Part shown: positions 8,842 to 17,335 of the stretch, piece after piece
Numbering within the stretch: the stretch's first letter is position 1
Layout of the letters: each line of letters begins with the position of its first letter
DNA from: CAYJAY01 sp964368445
GTDB lineage: Bacteria > Bacillota > Clostridia > Oscillospirales > Ruminococcaceae
NCBI GenBank assembly: GCA_964368445.1
Contig: CAYJAY010000002.1
Coordinates: 1-64,000, forward strand
DNA: 64,000 nucleotides
Direction: 5' to 3'
Notes under the pieces: generated by a model
What the model was told of the DNA's origin: nothing
Database searches by the model: none
The model's input: the letters and a program-made list of their open reading frames with translations, nothing else
Program-made: the position numbers and the translations under genes

Positions 8842-9066
8842 CTATTCCGTTTCTTTTTGTTTTGCCTTGTCCGAATTATAACCGGCGGAAAACTCCTCTA
8901 CCATAAGTTTTGCGTTTGTTATGTATTCACTGCTTCTTGCCGCAAGCTCGGTGGCTTCTTTATATAGTTTTATCGAATCATCAAGCGAGATTTCCTGATC
9001 TTCTAAAAGTGTCGCTATCTGTTCCATTCTTTTAAGTGCTTTTTCAAGATTAAACCCATTTTTCAT
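8842..9066 (-). CDS. xseB: Exodeoxyribonuclease VII small subunit
   Basis: A 74-residue helical protein with the family pattern LEKALKRMEQIATLLED near the N-terminus followed by SLDDSIKLYKEATEL. Several copies bind each XseA chain to form the nuclease that degrades single-stranded DNA to short oligonucleotides. It lies 32 bases downstream of xseA and 23 bases before ispA, as usual in Firmicutes. Confidence 0.93.
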   Translation of the reverse strand: MKNGFNLEKALKRMEQIATLLEDQEISLDDSIKLYKEATELAARSSEYITNAKLMVEEFSAGYNSDKAKQKETE

Positions 9067-9098
9067 ATTTTTTTAATTCCTTCCTAGGTTGAACTTTT

Positions 9099-10310
9099 CT
9101 AGTTCTCAACCTTCCCCACTTTCACCTCGTCTACTGAACAACTTAAATTTCCATCACCCAACGACACATCTATTTTGTCGCTAACTTTAATCTGCCCAAC
9201 ACTCTTGATTCTAACCCCATCTTTGCTAACCGCCGCAAATCCGCGATTAAGCGTTTTAAGCGGTCCTAAGTCGTTTATCCTTGAATTAACATAAACGACC
9301 GAGTCTATCTTGTTTTGAAAAACCCGTTCAATTCTATCTTTGTTTTTTTCAACAAAATAATCGACCTTTGCTATCGACAGCGCTGTTTTTCTTTCAACCG
9401 ATCTTGATATGTTTTTTAATATCGGCTTAAAACTATCGAGACTGTTATCAATTTTTTTGTTTATGTTGTTCGAGTTTAATGTATTATACCCTTTTATCGT
9501 CTGCAAAATTACATTTATGTCGGGCACTGCAACCTCGGCTGCGGCGGACGGCGTCGGGACTCTAAGGTCGCTTGCATAATCTAAAAGCGTGTAGTCTATC
9601 TCGTGTCCTACCGCCGAAATGAAAGACGCCCTAAGCGTTGCAGCTTTTCGGACTATCTTTTCGCTGTTAAAAACAAAAAGGTCTTCTTTTGAGCCACCGC
9701 CTCGCGCAATTATTACCGTGTCGATATCCTTCATATTGTTTACAGTGTCAATAGCGTCAAGTATGCTTTGCTCCGCAAAAACTCCCTGAACACTTGCGGG
9801 AATAAGCAACAACTCAACTATCGGGTATCGTCTTTCAATAACGCTCACGATATCTTTAAACGCGGCTCCACTGCCGCTTGTTATGACTGCTATTTTCTTT
9901 GGAAACTTCATAATAGGTCGTTTTTGACTTTGTTCAAAAAAACCTTCGCTTAAAAGTTTTTGTTTTAATTTTTCAAAATTTGCATTAAGTTCCCCTGCGC
10001 CCTTTGGAATCATGTCCGAAACAATAACTTGAAACGCACCGTCCCTTTCGTATAACGAAACGGAGCAGTAAACCAAGACCTTCATTCCGTTTTCAGGTAT
10101 AAACTTAACTTTATAAGAACTCCCTTTAAACAAAACGCATTTAATCGACGCCTCGCTGTCTTTAAGAGAAAAATAAGCGTGTCCCGAGGTTTGGTTTAAA
10201 ACGTAATTTGAAATCTCTCCCTCGACCCAGATATTTTTTATCTTCTCATCCGAGTCAAGTAAAAATTTTACATATCTATTTAGTTGTGAAACAGAAACCG
10301 AGTTTGTCAT
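9099..10310 (-). CDS. xseA: Exodeoxyribonuclease VII large subunit
   Basis: The 403-residue catalytic subunit has an N-terminal OB-fold (about residues 1-100, with KNIWVEGEISNY), the catalytic domain with the ARGGGSKEDLFVFN and SAVGHEIDYTLLDYASD signatures, and a coiled-coil tail that binds XseB. The sequence VPTPSAAAE is also characteristic. Normal family length is about 400-450, so this is complete. The start ATG at 10310 is 7 bases after the stop of the Kae1-like gene. Confidence 0.96.
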   Translation of the reverse strand: MTNSVSVSQLNRYVKFLLDSDEKIKNIWVEGEISNYVLNQTSGHAYFSLKDSEASIKCVLFKGSSYKVKFIPENGMKVLVYCSVSLYERDGAFQVIVSDMIPKGAGELNANFEKLKQKLLSEGFFEQSQKRPIMKFPKKIAVITSGSGAAFKDIVSVIERRYPIVELLLIPASVQGVFAEQSILDAIDTVNNMKDIDTVIIARGGGSKEDLFVFNSEKIVRKAATLRASFISAVGHEIDYTLLDYASDLRVPTPSAAAEVAVPDINVILQTIKGYNTLNSNNINKKIDNSLDSFKPILKNISRSVERKTALSIAKVDYFVEKNKDRIERVFQNKIDSVVYVNSRINDLGPLKTLNRGFAAVSKDGVRIKSVGQIKVSDKIDVSLGDGNLSCSVDEVKVGKVEN

Positions 10311-10317
10311 ATCTTAA

Positions 10318-11256
10318 TTATAAACTTTCTGCGGCAAGCAAAGCAACCCCAACGGCGTTGTCTGACGAATAGCACGGCTCACAAAAATAAGCCGATATTC
10401 CGCTTTTTTGTATCCTTTCTTTAACTGTTTCGCTGCACATAACTCCACCCGCAAAAACAGTTGGTAGGTTTTTAGGATTTGAGAGTTTTGTCATCTCTAT
10501 TATAGTATCTGCAATACTTAAAAGGCAAAATTTTGACACATAGCTTTTACTTTTCCCGTCCTCGATAAGCTTTAAGCATCTATTTTCAATTCCAGAAAGA
10601 TTTGCGTTTTCGTGTTTTAATGATGGTTTTGGAATCTTTATGTCTTTTGTCTCTTGTTGCGCCGCCGCCGAAATTTGTTCGCCACACGGAAACGAAAAAC
10701 CAAACTTTACCCCGAGCCTGTCGACAAGCTGTCCTGCGTGAACGTCAAGCGAGGTTGCTTTTAAAGTTAAGTTTCTTTTTTCGTTGTCGCTATAATCATT
10801 ACAATACAAAAGATCAAAAGTTCCGCCCGAAACATGGAAACAAAAGAAGTTGTCAAAACAAACCCCCGAACCATATCGCGCCGCGGCTATATGTCCAAGT
10901 TGATGTGAAAAACCGAACAACTCAACGTTCAACGTGTTCGCTATCGTTTTTGCAAGCGTTTCTCCCGTAACAAAACACGGCATGTAAGAACCTTCCACAT
11001 CACGAGGCCTAACCGAAACGCCTATCGCTTTAATAGCTTTTATATCTACCGTTTGGCGAAGCTTTGAATAAAGTTCGGGAAAATTTTTCAAATGCAAAAA
11101 AACAGCATCGCTTTGTCTTAAGCCGATACTATTTTCTTTTACCTTTAAAAACTGTTTTAGTTGTACTAGCGGTTGATTGTTTTTGTTGTCAAAAACCGAC
11201 AAGCTTGTTGCGTAATTGCTCGTGTCAATTCCAAAAAACAGGTCATGATTCATCAT
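10318..11256 (-). CDS. Kae1/TsaD-like protein of unknown role (peptidase M22 superfamily)
   Basis: The 312-residue protein belongs to the ASKHA/Kae1 fold that includes TsaD, the t6A tRNA-modification enzyme. The N-terminus FFGIDTSNYATSLSVFD matches the first phosphate loop, HQLGH (about residues 116-120) keeps the metal-binding HxxxH pair, and VFAGGVMCSETVKER matches the C-terminal nucleotide site. It is shorter than true TsaD (about 335-345). A TsaD paralogue between nusB and xseA is common in Clostridia, and its function is not established. Its start overlaps the nusB end by 14 bases. Two ATGs at 11256 and 11253 are possible starts. Confidence 0.85.
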   Translation of the reverse strand: MMNHDLFFGIDTSNYATSLSVFDNKNNQPLVQLKQFLKVKENSIGLRQSDAVFLHLKNFPELYSKLRQTVDIKAIKAIGVSVRPRDVEGSYMPCFVTGETLAKTIANTLNVELFGFSHQLGHIAAARYGSGVCFDNFFCFHVSGGTFDLLYCNDYSDNEKRNLTLKATSLDVHAGQLVDRLGVKFGFSFPCGEQISAAAQQETKDIKIPKPSLKHENANLSGIENRCLKLIEDGKSKSYVSKFCLLSIADTIIEMTKLSNPKNLPTVFAGGVMCSETVKERIQKSGISAYFCEPCYSSDNAVGVALLAAESL

Positions 11257-11653
11257 TATTTACTATCTCGTTGATAGTCCTAAGCGAGCCATTAACAAAA
11301 GAATAGTCGTCGTCGCCACCATATTTTTTTGTTATTTCGACCGCTTCGTTTATGACAACGCTCTCGCCAATCTCTTTCATATAACAAAGTTGGGCAACGC
11401 TAATTCTAAGCACCGCAAGCGATACTTTAGGTATTCTTGAAATCTGCCAATCTTTAAGGCTTTTTTCTATTAAACTATCTATTACGCTTAAATTATCGTT
11501 AGTTTCTCTAAAAAGTTTTTCCGAAAACTCATCGATCTTAATCTCGTCTGTTTCTTTCAACGACTCTATGTATTCGTCTGATGTTGAATTCTCATAAAGA
11601 CTAAGAGGAAAAGCCATCTTAAACGCAGATTCTCGCGATTCTCGTCTGTTCAT
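11243..11653 (-). CDS. nusB: Transcription antitermination factor NusB
   Basis: NusB binds boxA RNA with S10 in rRNA antitermination. The ATG at 11653 is chosen because GGAG lies 7 bases upstream and the conserved N-terminus MNRRESRESAFKMAF begins there; the open frame extends upstream without a credible start. The helical RNA-binding protein is 136 residues. The C-terminal motif INEAVEITKKYGGDDDYSFVNG is diagnostic. The gene begins directly downstream of a palindromic element at 11721-11812. Confidence 0.93.
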   Translation of the reverse strand: MNRRESRESAFKMAFPLSLYENSTSDEYIESLKETDEIKIDEFSEKLFRETNDNLSVIDSLIEKSLKDWQISRIPKVSLAVLRISVAQLCYMKEIGESVVINEAVEITKKYGGDDDYSFVNGSLRTINEIVNNDES

Positions 11654-11720
11654 TTTAATTCTCCGTTCCTTATGGTTAAACTTTTTCAACACAAGGAATT
11701 TTTTATAAACAAAATAGGCA

Positions 11721-11812
11721 AGTGAAAAATGAATAATGAAAAGCAAAAGTTGCTGTTCTTTTACGTCGATCGCGTAAGCGACACCTTAATTATTCATTAT
11801 TCACTTTTCATT
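11721..11812. repeat. Palindromic element between asp23 and nusB
   Basis: AGTGAAAAATGAATAATGAA (11721-11740) and TTCATTATTCACTTTTCATT (11793-11812) form an 18/20 inverted repeat. Between them is a GC-richer part with GTCG/CGAC arms around 11765-11782. The shape resembles a small non-autonomous palindromic repeat. There is no open reading frame in it. It may also serve as a terminator for the asp23 transcript on the minus strand. Confidence 0.6.
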
Positions 11813-11817
11813 TTTTT

Positions 11818-12198
11818 CTACCCTTCGATCTTTTCGATTTCAGAAATTCCACACACCACAACATCGACGTTGGAAACGGCAAGCCCTGTCATGCTTTGAA
11901 CAGAACTTTTAATGTTTTGTTGGACGGTTTCGCAAACTTTAGGTATGTTAACATCTTCATCAACTATCACCGATATTTCAATAGATAACACATCATCTAA
12001 AAGCTCGACTTTAACCGGCTTTTTATGATTAACTTTGTTTATGATACCTTTCATGCCGACTTTTGGGGTTGAAACCGAATTTACTCCCTCGATTTCAAGC
12101 GTCGCAAGTTTTGCGGCAGTTGCTATTACATCTTTCGATATCTTCATGCTGCCAAGATAATTTCCGTTATATGTGTTAAGGTTATTGTCTTTTTCCAT
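11818..12198 (-). CDS. Asp23/YloU (Gls24) family envelope stress protein
   Basis: The 126-residue protein contains the Asp23 domain, with GSMKISKDVIATAAKLATLE (about residues 15-34) and EGVNSVSTPKVGM. In staphylococci Asp23 is anchored at the membrane and linked to envelope stress; in sporulating Clostridia a copy between spoIIIAH and nusB is standard. The ATG at 12198 is preferred over the in-frame ATG at 12213 because AAAGGGCG is 6 bases before it and nothing resembling a ribosome site precedes the earlier one. Confidence 0.88.
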   Translation of the reverse strand: MEKDNNLNTYNGNYLGSMKISKDVIATAAKLATLEIEGVNSVSTPKVGMKGIINKVNHKKPVKVELLDDVLSIEISVIVDEDVNIPKVCETVQQNIKSSVQSMTGLAVSNVDVVVCGISEIEKIEG

Positions 12199-12285
12199 TG
12201 TTCGCCCTTTCATTATTAAACACTAGAAATACTAATGTGTATATTAATGCAATTATTATACCATTAATTTTTAATTTTAACAACC

Positions 12286-12897
12286 TTATTTTACTTCAAC
12301 CACGCTAATATTACTAGGCTTTATTTCTGTTTCGCTAACAATAACTTCAACAATCTTTGAAACTTCGGTTTCGTCAAGTTCCCCTTCGCTCATTGCGACA
12401 ATGACTTTTGCGGTGTCGTCGTTAATAAATGTTACGCAATCATAAAAACCTTTTGCAACAACTATACTTTCAATATTGCCTTCAAGCGCAGTGTTTTTTG
12501 ATATTTCGGAAAGGTTGTTTGCTAGAAGTTCTCGTTCTTCCTTTGTAATTTCCGGTTGCATAAGTGCTTGGTTTGCAAGATCAATAGCCGCGTCCCGCGC
12601 CTCGGAACGGCTTATTCTTGCGCTTTCAAAAAATTCATTTTTGCTAAGATCAGTTGAAATTTTGGAAACAAACTCTGCGTCCCCATAATTTTTCGCAATC
12701 TCTTCATACTGCTCGTCGTCTTGCATTTCTTGCGTTTCGTCAACCGTTTCGGTTGTGGCGACAGTTGAAACCTCTGAAGCTATTAGTCCCCTAAACTGGC
12801 TGTCGGTAAATCTCCAGTTTAAATACATCGCCAAGGCTAGGGCAACAAAAAGTGTAGAAAGCGTTATAACTCTACTTATGCCTATCTTTTTTTTCAT
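12286..12897 (-). CDS. spoIIIAH: Stage III sporulation protein AH
   Basis: SpoIIIAH is the mother-cell partner of forespore SpoIIQ and forms part of the feeding-tube channel across the two membranes around the forespore. The 203-residue protein has one N-terminal membrane helix (about residues 9-25), an acidic low-complexity linker, and a C-terminal YscJ/FliF-like domain (about 90-203) with ARISRSEARDAAIDLANQAL. It ends the spoIIIA operon. Confidence 0.94.
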   Translation of the reverse strand: MKKKIGISRVITLSTLFVALALAMYLNWRFTDSQFRGLIASEVSTVATTETVDETQEMQDDEQYEEIAKNYGDAEFVSKISTDLSKNEFFESARISRSEARDAAIDLANQALMQPEITKEERELLANNLSEISKNTALEGNIESIVVAKGFYDCVTFINDDTAKVIVAMSEGELDETEVSKIVEVIVSETEIKPSNISVVEVK

Positions 12898-12945
12898 AAA
12901 AATAAATCCTTTCAGTTTTTATAATTCTATTCTTGTGTCCATAAT

Positions 12946-13485
12946 TTAATTCATTAAATTAACACTAATTCTGTTTGAACCTATCCCAAGAACGGACTTT
13001 GTAGCTTCGATTACAGAAGATTTAACCATTATATCGTCTGCGCCCTCGCAAACAATTGCAACCCCTTTAACGCTAGGTTCGTTAACTTTTATCGGTATTG
13101 GGGTGTTCCCCTCTTGATTATCAACAATTATTATGTTTGTTTCGCTGTCCTGTTTATATGAAACTTCGTCTGATTGGTCATGTGTTGTTTTTTGTTCGCT
13201 TGCGTAGATATATTCCTTTGAAGATTCAAGAGTTATCATAACCTTAATGTCGCCAACCCCATCGATAGATCTTAATAGCTCCGTTAATTTTAATTCAAGA
13301 TTTTCAACCGTTTGGTTGTTTTGTTCCTGTTCGTCTAAAGAGCTTGTTTGTTCGCTTTCTGTTTGGCCCGGCGTTATGTTTACGCTTAAAAGCAAAATTC
13401 CAATCGCAATTACAATAAGAATATATTTATATTTTTTCGCCTTTTCAAGATATTCGTTAAACATTTCTTTGTTTTTTTCTGTCAT
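12946..13485 (-). CDS. spoIIIAG: Stage III sporulation protein AG
   Basis: SpoIIIAG forms the large ring of the mother-cell-to-forespore channel. The 179-residue protein has a membrane helix at about 19-38 (KYILIVIAIGILLLSVNI) and a ring-building motif domain after residue 60 with LLRSIDGVGDIKVMITLESS. It lies between AF and AH with short gaps of 31 and 48 bases. Confidence 0.94.
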   Translation of the reverse strand: MTEKNKEMFNEYLEKAKKYKYILIVIAIGILLLSVNITPGQTESEQTSSLDEQEQNNQTVENLELKLTELLRSIDGVGDIKVMITLESSKEYIYASEQKTTHDQSDEVSYKQDSETNIIIVDNQEGNTPIPIKVNEPSVKGVAIVCEGADDIMVKSSVIEATKSVLGIGSNRISVNLMN

Positions 13486-13516
13486 ATAATATTCCTCTTT
13501 TATTTTTCTTTAACTG

Positions 13517-13990
13517 TCAATTATCCATAGTATTTCTAAAATATATATTCGTTTCGATTAAAAATATTCCGTCCAAAATACTCTTTGCTTTTAAAATTTC
13601 GGCTTCGTTTTGTATATAAACCGTAATGTCTTTAAGTTCGATAAGGTTTTGTTCGTTTGTGTAAACTTCGACTTTAATTTCAAAATAAGCAATTTCGTTT
13701 AACTCTAGCTGCTGCGCAACGATATTATAAGCAGAGTTAATCGCGTTTTGTTCGGTTAGTTGTTTTACATCTTGGTTAATTTCTTGATATTCAAGCTTAA
13801 AATAATCCTCATAGTCCTGTGAAAATGCGCCAAACTCACTTATGATCGGAAACAACAGAAAAGATAAAAACGCAACACCGACAACAGATTTAACAACGTT
13901 GTAACTACTGCTGTTTTTACTTATCAACAAGACCACCGTAAGCATTATCGAAGCCGTCACCAACGAAATTCCGTATGTTTTAACGTCCAA
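13517..13990 (-). CDS. spoIIIAF: Stage III sporulation protein AF
   Basis: A 157-residue protein with two N-terminal membrane helices (about residues 8-26 and 32-50) and a soluble ring-building domain. Sequence is poorly conserved, and the call rests on size, topology and position between AE and AG. Start is TTG at 13990, 8 bases after AAGGGGG. Confidence 0.9.
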   Translation of the reverse strand: MDVKTYGISLVTASIMLTVVLLISKNSSSYNVVKSVVGVAFLSFLLFPIISEFGAFSQDYEDYFKLEYQEINQDVKQLTEQNAINSAYNIVAQQLELNEIAYFEIKVEVYTNEQNLIELKDITVYIQNEAEILKAKSILDGIFLIETNIYFRNTMDN

Positions 13991-14018
13991 ACCTTCAACC
14001 CCCTTTTAAGAAAACAGT

Positions 14019-15137
14019 TTAACTGTAAAAAGAAACAACCGACGAAATCGAAAAAACCACTATCAAGAAATACGATACTACAAGGGCGATGTTTATTTCG
14101 ATACAGCTTCTCAAACAACCAAGCGTCGTCTCAACAGACCTGTTTGATATCGCATATGCAAAACCCTCGCAGATTTTTAACGCAACCACAAGCACAACTC
14201 CTTGAAAAATAACCGGCAGGAAGATCGATGTAATAACTGTGATGCCGGTTATTCCAACTCCATTTTTCGCGGTCACAAGCCCGCTTGAAACGGTACCCAT
14301 CGCCCCCGAAACAGAGTTTCCGACAATCGGTATCGCTGTGCCTACGATATATTTTCCGGCTTTTATGCTTGCGGTGTCCACCGCCGACGAGATAGATACT
14401 TGTAGTTTTGCAACCGCGATAACTATGGCGGTGCACGCTGTAATTGCAAATATAATGAAACTTTTAGCGGAATCAACCAACTTGGTTATGCCGATTTCAT
14501 CGCTTCCTTTAGAAACGGAAATCCCAAGTAAAACCCCGTTAATTGGCGACAAAACCCCTATCGTGATCGTCGAAAACAACTTTGAACAAGTTATCATTAT
14601 TCCGCCAAACACCGCCGTGGTTGAGACAGCTCCAGCAGAAACTAAAACCCCGGAATATACCGCTAAAAATTCTGTGCAAAACCTGTCCGACGCTTCGATT
14701 GTAGATTTTACAACATCAAAAAAGCCGCTTATATTTGCTATAACTACCGTTGCAACGCTAAGCGAATAAACAAACCCGACAATGTTGCTTGAAACCGTTT
14801 TCCCTTCAAACGAGCTTATCGCTATGCTTAACACGAGTATTCCGACTATCGACGAAACAAGACGTATCGGCGACGATAAGTTTTGAGTTGCATCGTTTAA
14901 TGTGGCAAACAGTACCCCTTTAAGATTTAATAAAATATTTTGCTCCACATTGTCCTCGTCTTGATTTGAAACGACAGACGAATATGAATTTGGCATTAAA
15001 TCTAAAACCTCGTCGTTTGCCGTGCTGAAAAGCTGTTGTTCAATCTCTTCGGTCGCTGCGTTTGTTTTTGGCAAAAACAACGCTATGCAAAACACAGTAA
15101 TTGCCAAGCACACAGACACTTTAACAACTTTCCCCAC
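14019..15137 (-). CDS. spoIIIAE: Stage III sporulation protein AE
   Basis: SpoIIIAE is a polytopic membrane component of the SpoIIIA channel. The 372-residue protein starts with a signal-like hydrophobic segment (residues 7-24), a polar region to about 80, then about seven hydrophobic helices. The GTG at 15137 shares its first base with the last base of the spoIIIAD stop codon, so the two are coupled. Length and gene order are as in other Clostridia. Confidence 0.95.
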   Translation of the reverse strand: MGKVVKVSVCLAITVFCIALFLPKTNAATEEIEQQLFSTANDEVLDLMPNSYSSVVSNQDEDNVEQNILLNLKGVLFATLNDATQNLSSPIRLVSSIVGILVLSIAISSFEGKTVSSNIVGFVYSLSVATVVIANISGFFDVVKSTIEASDRFCTEFLAVYSGVLVSAGAVSTTAVFGGIMITCSKLFSTITIGVLSPINGVLLGISVSKGSDEIGITKLVDSAKSFIIFAITACTAIVIAVAKLQVSISSAVDTASIKAGKYIVGTAIPIVGNSVSGAMGTVSSGLVTAKNGVGITGITVITSIFLPVIFQGVVLVVALKICEGFAYAISNRSVETTLGCLRSCIEINIALVVSYFLIVVFSISSVVSFYS

Positions 15138-15523
15138 TATTCCACCAATCCTTTTACAAAAACAATAATAGAATCAAACAAAGGAATTGCAATAACAATT
15201 ATTGTAAGCCTCGCCGCAATACTAACTTTTTTTGCATTTGCCGTTTGACCACAGTCGTTACAAATGCCTTCCGCAATATCGGCGATAAACGCAACCCCAA
15301 CTACTTTTAAAACTATATCAAAGTTAGAAAAGCTTATAGTATCGCTTAGAGTTTGAACAAAATACAAAACAGGTGCTAACAGTTCTATTATCAAAAACAA
15401 AATCACGACGCCGCTTGCAATCACAAGAAGAAATCCAAATTCAATATTAGTTTGTTTTACGATAGCAATGAGTATCGTTGAAACTACTGCAAACGAGACG
15501 ATAAACAAAAATGTTCTGTCCAT
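15137..15523 (-). CDS. spoIIIAD: Stage III sporulation protein AD
   Basis: A 128-residue protein made of four hydrophobic helices, with the family segment VGVAFIADIAEGICNDCGQT near residue 72. It belongs to the SpoIIIAC/AD family. It lies 3 bases after spoIIIAC. Confidence 0.95.
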   Translation of the reverse strand: MDRTFLFIVSFAVVSTILIAIVKQTNIEFGFLLVIASGVVILFLIIELLAPVLYFVQTLSDTISFSNFDIVLKVVGVAFIADIAEGICNDCGQTANAKKVSIAARLTIIVIAIPLFDSIIVFVKGLVE

Positions 15524-15526
15524 AGG

Positions 15527-15721
15527 TTAAAACCCGAAAAGTTGCACAATAGTTTCAAACAGCCGGTTTATCTCGGGTATTATCAAAAGCAAAACAAACA
15601 CAACCCCCGAAAGTGTCACCAAAAAAGCCTGTTCTTCTTTGCCCGCCTTTGCGAGAACTTGATTAAGTACGCCGATAACAATCCCCATGGCGGCTATCTT
15701 GAATATAACTGTAAAGTCCAT
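15527..15721 (-). CDS. spoIIIAC: Stage III sporulation protein AC
   Basis: A 64-residue protein with two membrane helices. GIVIGVLNQVLAKAGKEEQA is the conserved core shared with SpoIIIAD. This small size is normal. Confidence 0.95.
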   Translation of the reverse strand: MDFTVIFKIAAMGIVIGVLNQVLAKAGKEEQAFLVTLSGVVFVLLLIIPEINRLFETIVQLFGF

Positions 15722-15753
15722 CGTTTAACTATCCTTTCGTTGTTTGTCCCTTT

Positions 15754-16251
15754 TTATATCAAAATCAAACAGATGACAACCCCGATTAGCACGCACACTG
15801 TTTGATAGTATCCATTTTTATTTTTTAAAAATTCTTTTTTCAAGTCTAAAGCTTTTTTAAGTTTTAATATCGCATATTCAAGTTTGTTTATCTCTATCTC
15901 ACATACGTCGTTGCCTATCGTTTCAATCAATTCAAAGACAATAGCTTTTTCCGGAGTTTCAAGAAGTTTAATAAACTCGCTTTTTTGAAGTCGATCAACT
16001 AGAGTTTTGTTCAAAAGCTTATCATTTTCGTCAAACATTAAAAAATCAAGCTTGGTATATCGCGTTTCCTGTGAAAGCTTATTAATAATATTTACAAGCG
16101 GAGTATATAGAAACGAAATTTCATAAGACATATCTTGAAGAAAAAAGATTAAAGTTTCTATTGCGAATATTTCTTGTTTTTTCGAATTATATATCATCAT
16201 CCCCAGAAAAAAACAAGCTGTCGCTACCAAAAAAACTCCCGTTATTTTCAT
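15754..16251 (-). CDS. spoIIIAB: Stage III sporulation protein AB
   Basis: A 165-residue protein with an N-terminal membrane helix, a helical cytoplasmic-like middle resembling the GspF domain, and a C-terminal membrane helix (last 20 residues). LIFFLQDMSYEISFLYTPL is the family core. Its start lies 65 bases inside the end of spoIIIAA, a longer overlap than usual; the N-terminal helix supports this start. Confidence 0.93.
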   Translation of the reverse strand: MKITGVFLVATACFFLGMMIYNSKKQEIFAIETLIFFLQDMSYEISFLYTPLVNIINKLSQETRYTKLDFLMFDENDKLLNKTLVDRLQKSEFIKLLETPEKAIVFELIETIGNDVCEIEINKLEYAILKLKKALDLKKEFLKNKNGYYQTVCVLIGVVICLILI

Positions 16252-17170
16252 TTATCTTGTCCGCTCCCACAATTTCTTTTATACGACCGGGTCGTTCCCC
16301 TTTTTCAAGAAAACAGATATAGTCGAAACATTGGTTGTATATCAACTCCCTGATGCTTGGGTTAATAATAATATCGTTTTTGTCTTTTGCGTGAACTGTT
16401 GCAATTACATCAATGCCCGAATGTTTTGCTAAAATAACCGCATTAACATCGTCACGTGAACCTATCTCATCACATGCAATAATATCGGGAGACAACGTTC
16501 TTGTCGCTATTTCAAAACCTTTTGTTCGGCTGTAACCGTTTAAAACGTCGGTGTGAATTCCGAGATTTTTTGTTTCAATTCCTTTGTGACACGCCGCAAT
16601 TTCATATCGCTCGTCGATTAGCGCTATCTTTTTGTTTATTGGATTTGAAGCTAATATTCTTACAACGTCACGCAAAACAGTTGTTTTTCCCGTTAGTGGC
16701 TGTCCGACAACTAAAAGCGAAAATCTATCTTTGTTTATGAGAGTTTTTGCAATCGGTTGTCCGGCACCAACATGTTCCCTAGCTATTCTTATGTTCAAAC
16801 TACAAAACATCTGCGGGCTGTTTTGTGCATAAATCGTTCCGACAACTCCAACACGATGTCCGTTTTTAATCGTTATAAAACCGTTTGAAATTTCTGTTTT
16901 ATAGCTATAAACCGAATTTTCACAAAGTTTAATAAACGTCTGTTCAACCTCCTTTTGTGTTACAACTATGTTCTGTTTGCTGTCAATATACGACTCGCCC
17001 ATTGAACATAAAAAAAACTTTTTTTTGAACGTTTCAAGAATTAACGGTTTTCCGGCACGCAGCCTAATCTCTGTGACCGAATTTGCAACGTCGTTTGACA
17101 CGTTGTTTAAAGCAGTTCTCACTCTGTCGGGAAGGTATAAAGAAACCTCGTAAAGTCCAGTTGGCTCCAT
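16187..17170 (-). CDS. spoIIIAA: Stage III sporulation protein AA (ATPase)
   Basis: SpoIIIAA is the secretion-type ATPase thought to energise the SpoIIIA channel. The 327-residue protein has an N-terminal domain with VTEIRLRAGKPL, Walker A VVGQPLTGKTTVLRD (about residues 153-167), IALIDERYEIAA as the Walker B region, and ATVHAKDKNDI. The first gene of the spoIIIA operon; sigma-E control in the mother cell is expected from the family. Confidence 0.96.
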   Translation of the reverse strand: MEPTGLYEVSLYLPDRVRTALNNVSNDVANSVTEIRLRAGKPLILETFKKKFFLCSMGESYIDSKQNIVVTQKEVEQTFIKLCENSVYSYKTEISNGFITIKNGHRVGVVGTIYAQNSPQMFCSLNIRIAREHVGAGQPIAKTLINKDRFSLLVVGQPLTGKTTVLRDVVRILASNPINKKIALIDERYEIAACHKGIETKNLGIHTDVLNGYSRTKGFEIATRTLSPDIIACDEIGSRDDVNAVILAKHSGIDVIATVHAKDKNDIIINPSIRELIYNQCFDYICFLEKGERPGRIKEIVGADKINENNGSFFGSDSLFFSGDDDI

Positions 17171-17190
17171 TTTAAGTCCTCTTTTTTTCG

Positions 17191-17199
17191 TTTGTATAA
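17191..17199 (-). promoter_or_regulatory. Possible sigma-E -10 element for spoIIIA
   Basis: On the minus strand TTATACAAA lies 21 bases before the spoIIIAA start and matches the ATACAA part of the sigma-E -10 consensus. The matching -35 element is weak. Only the context makes it credible. Confidence 0.3.
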
Positions 17200-17273
17200 T
17201 TTTATTAACTCTAATTCTTTTTTAGAACAAAACATTTAAAAATAAACAAGTTTTAAAAGTTTTGCGTATTATA

Positions 17274-17302
17274 TTGACTATAAAGTTTAGTTGAAGTATA
17301 GT
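17274..17302 (+). promoter_or_regulatory. Sigma-A-type promoter for the ABC exporter operon
   Basis: TTGACT (17274-17279) and TATAGT (17297-17302) are separated by 17 bases and lie 34 bases before the start codon. Confidence 0.65.
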
Positions 17303-17335
17303 AAATCTTATACAAAACAAAGTAAGGGGTTTTTT

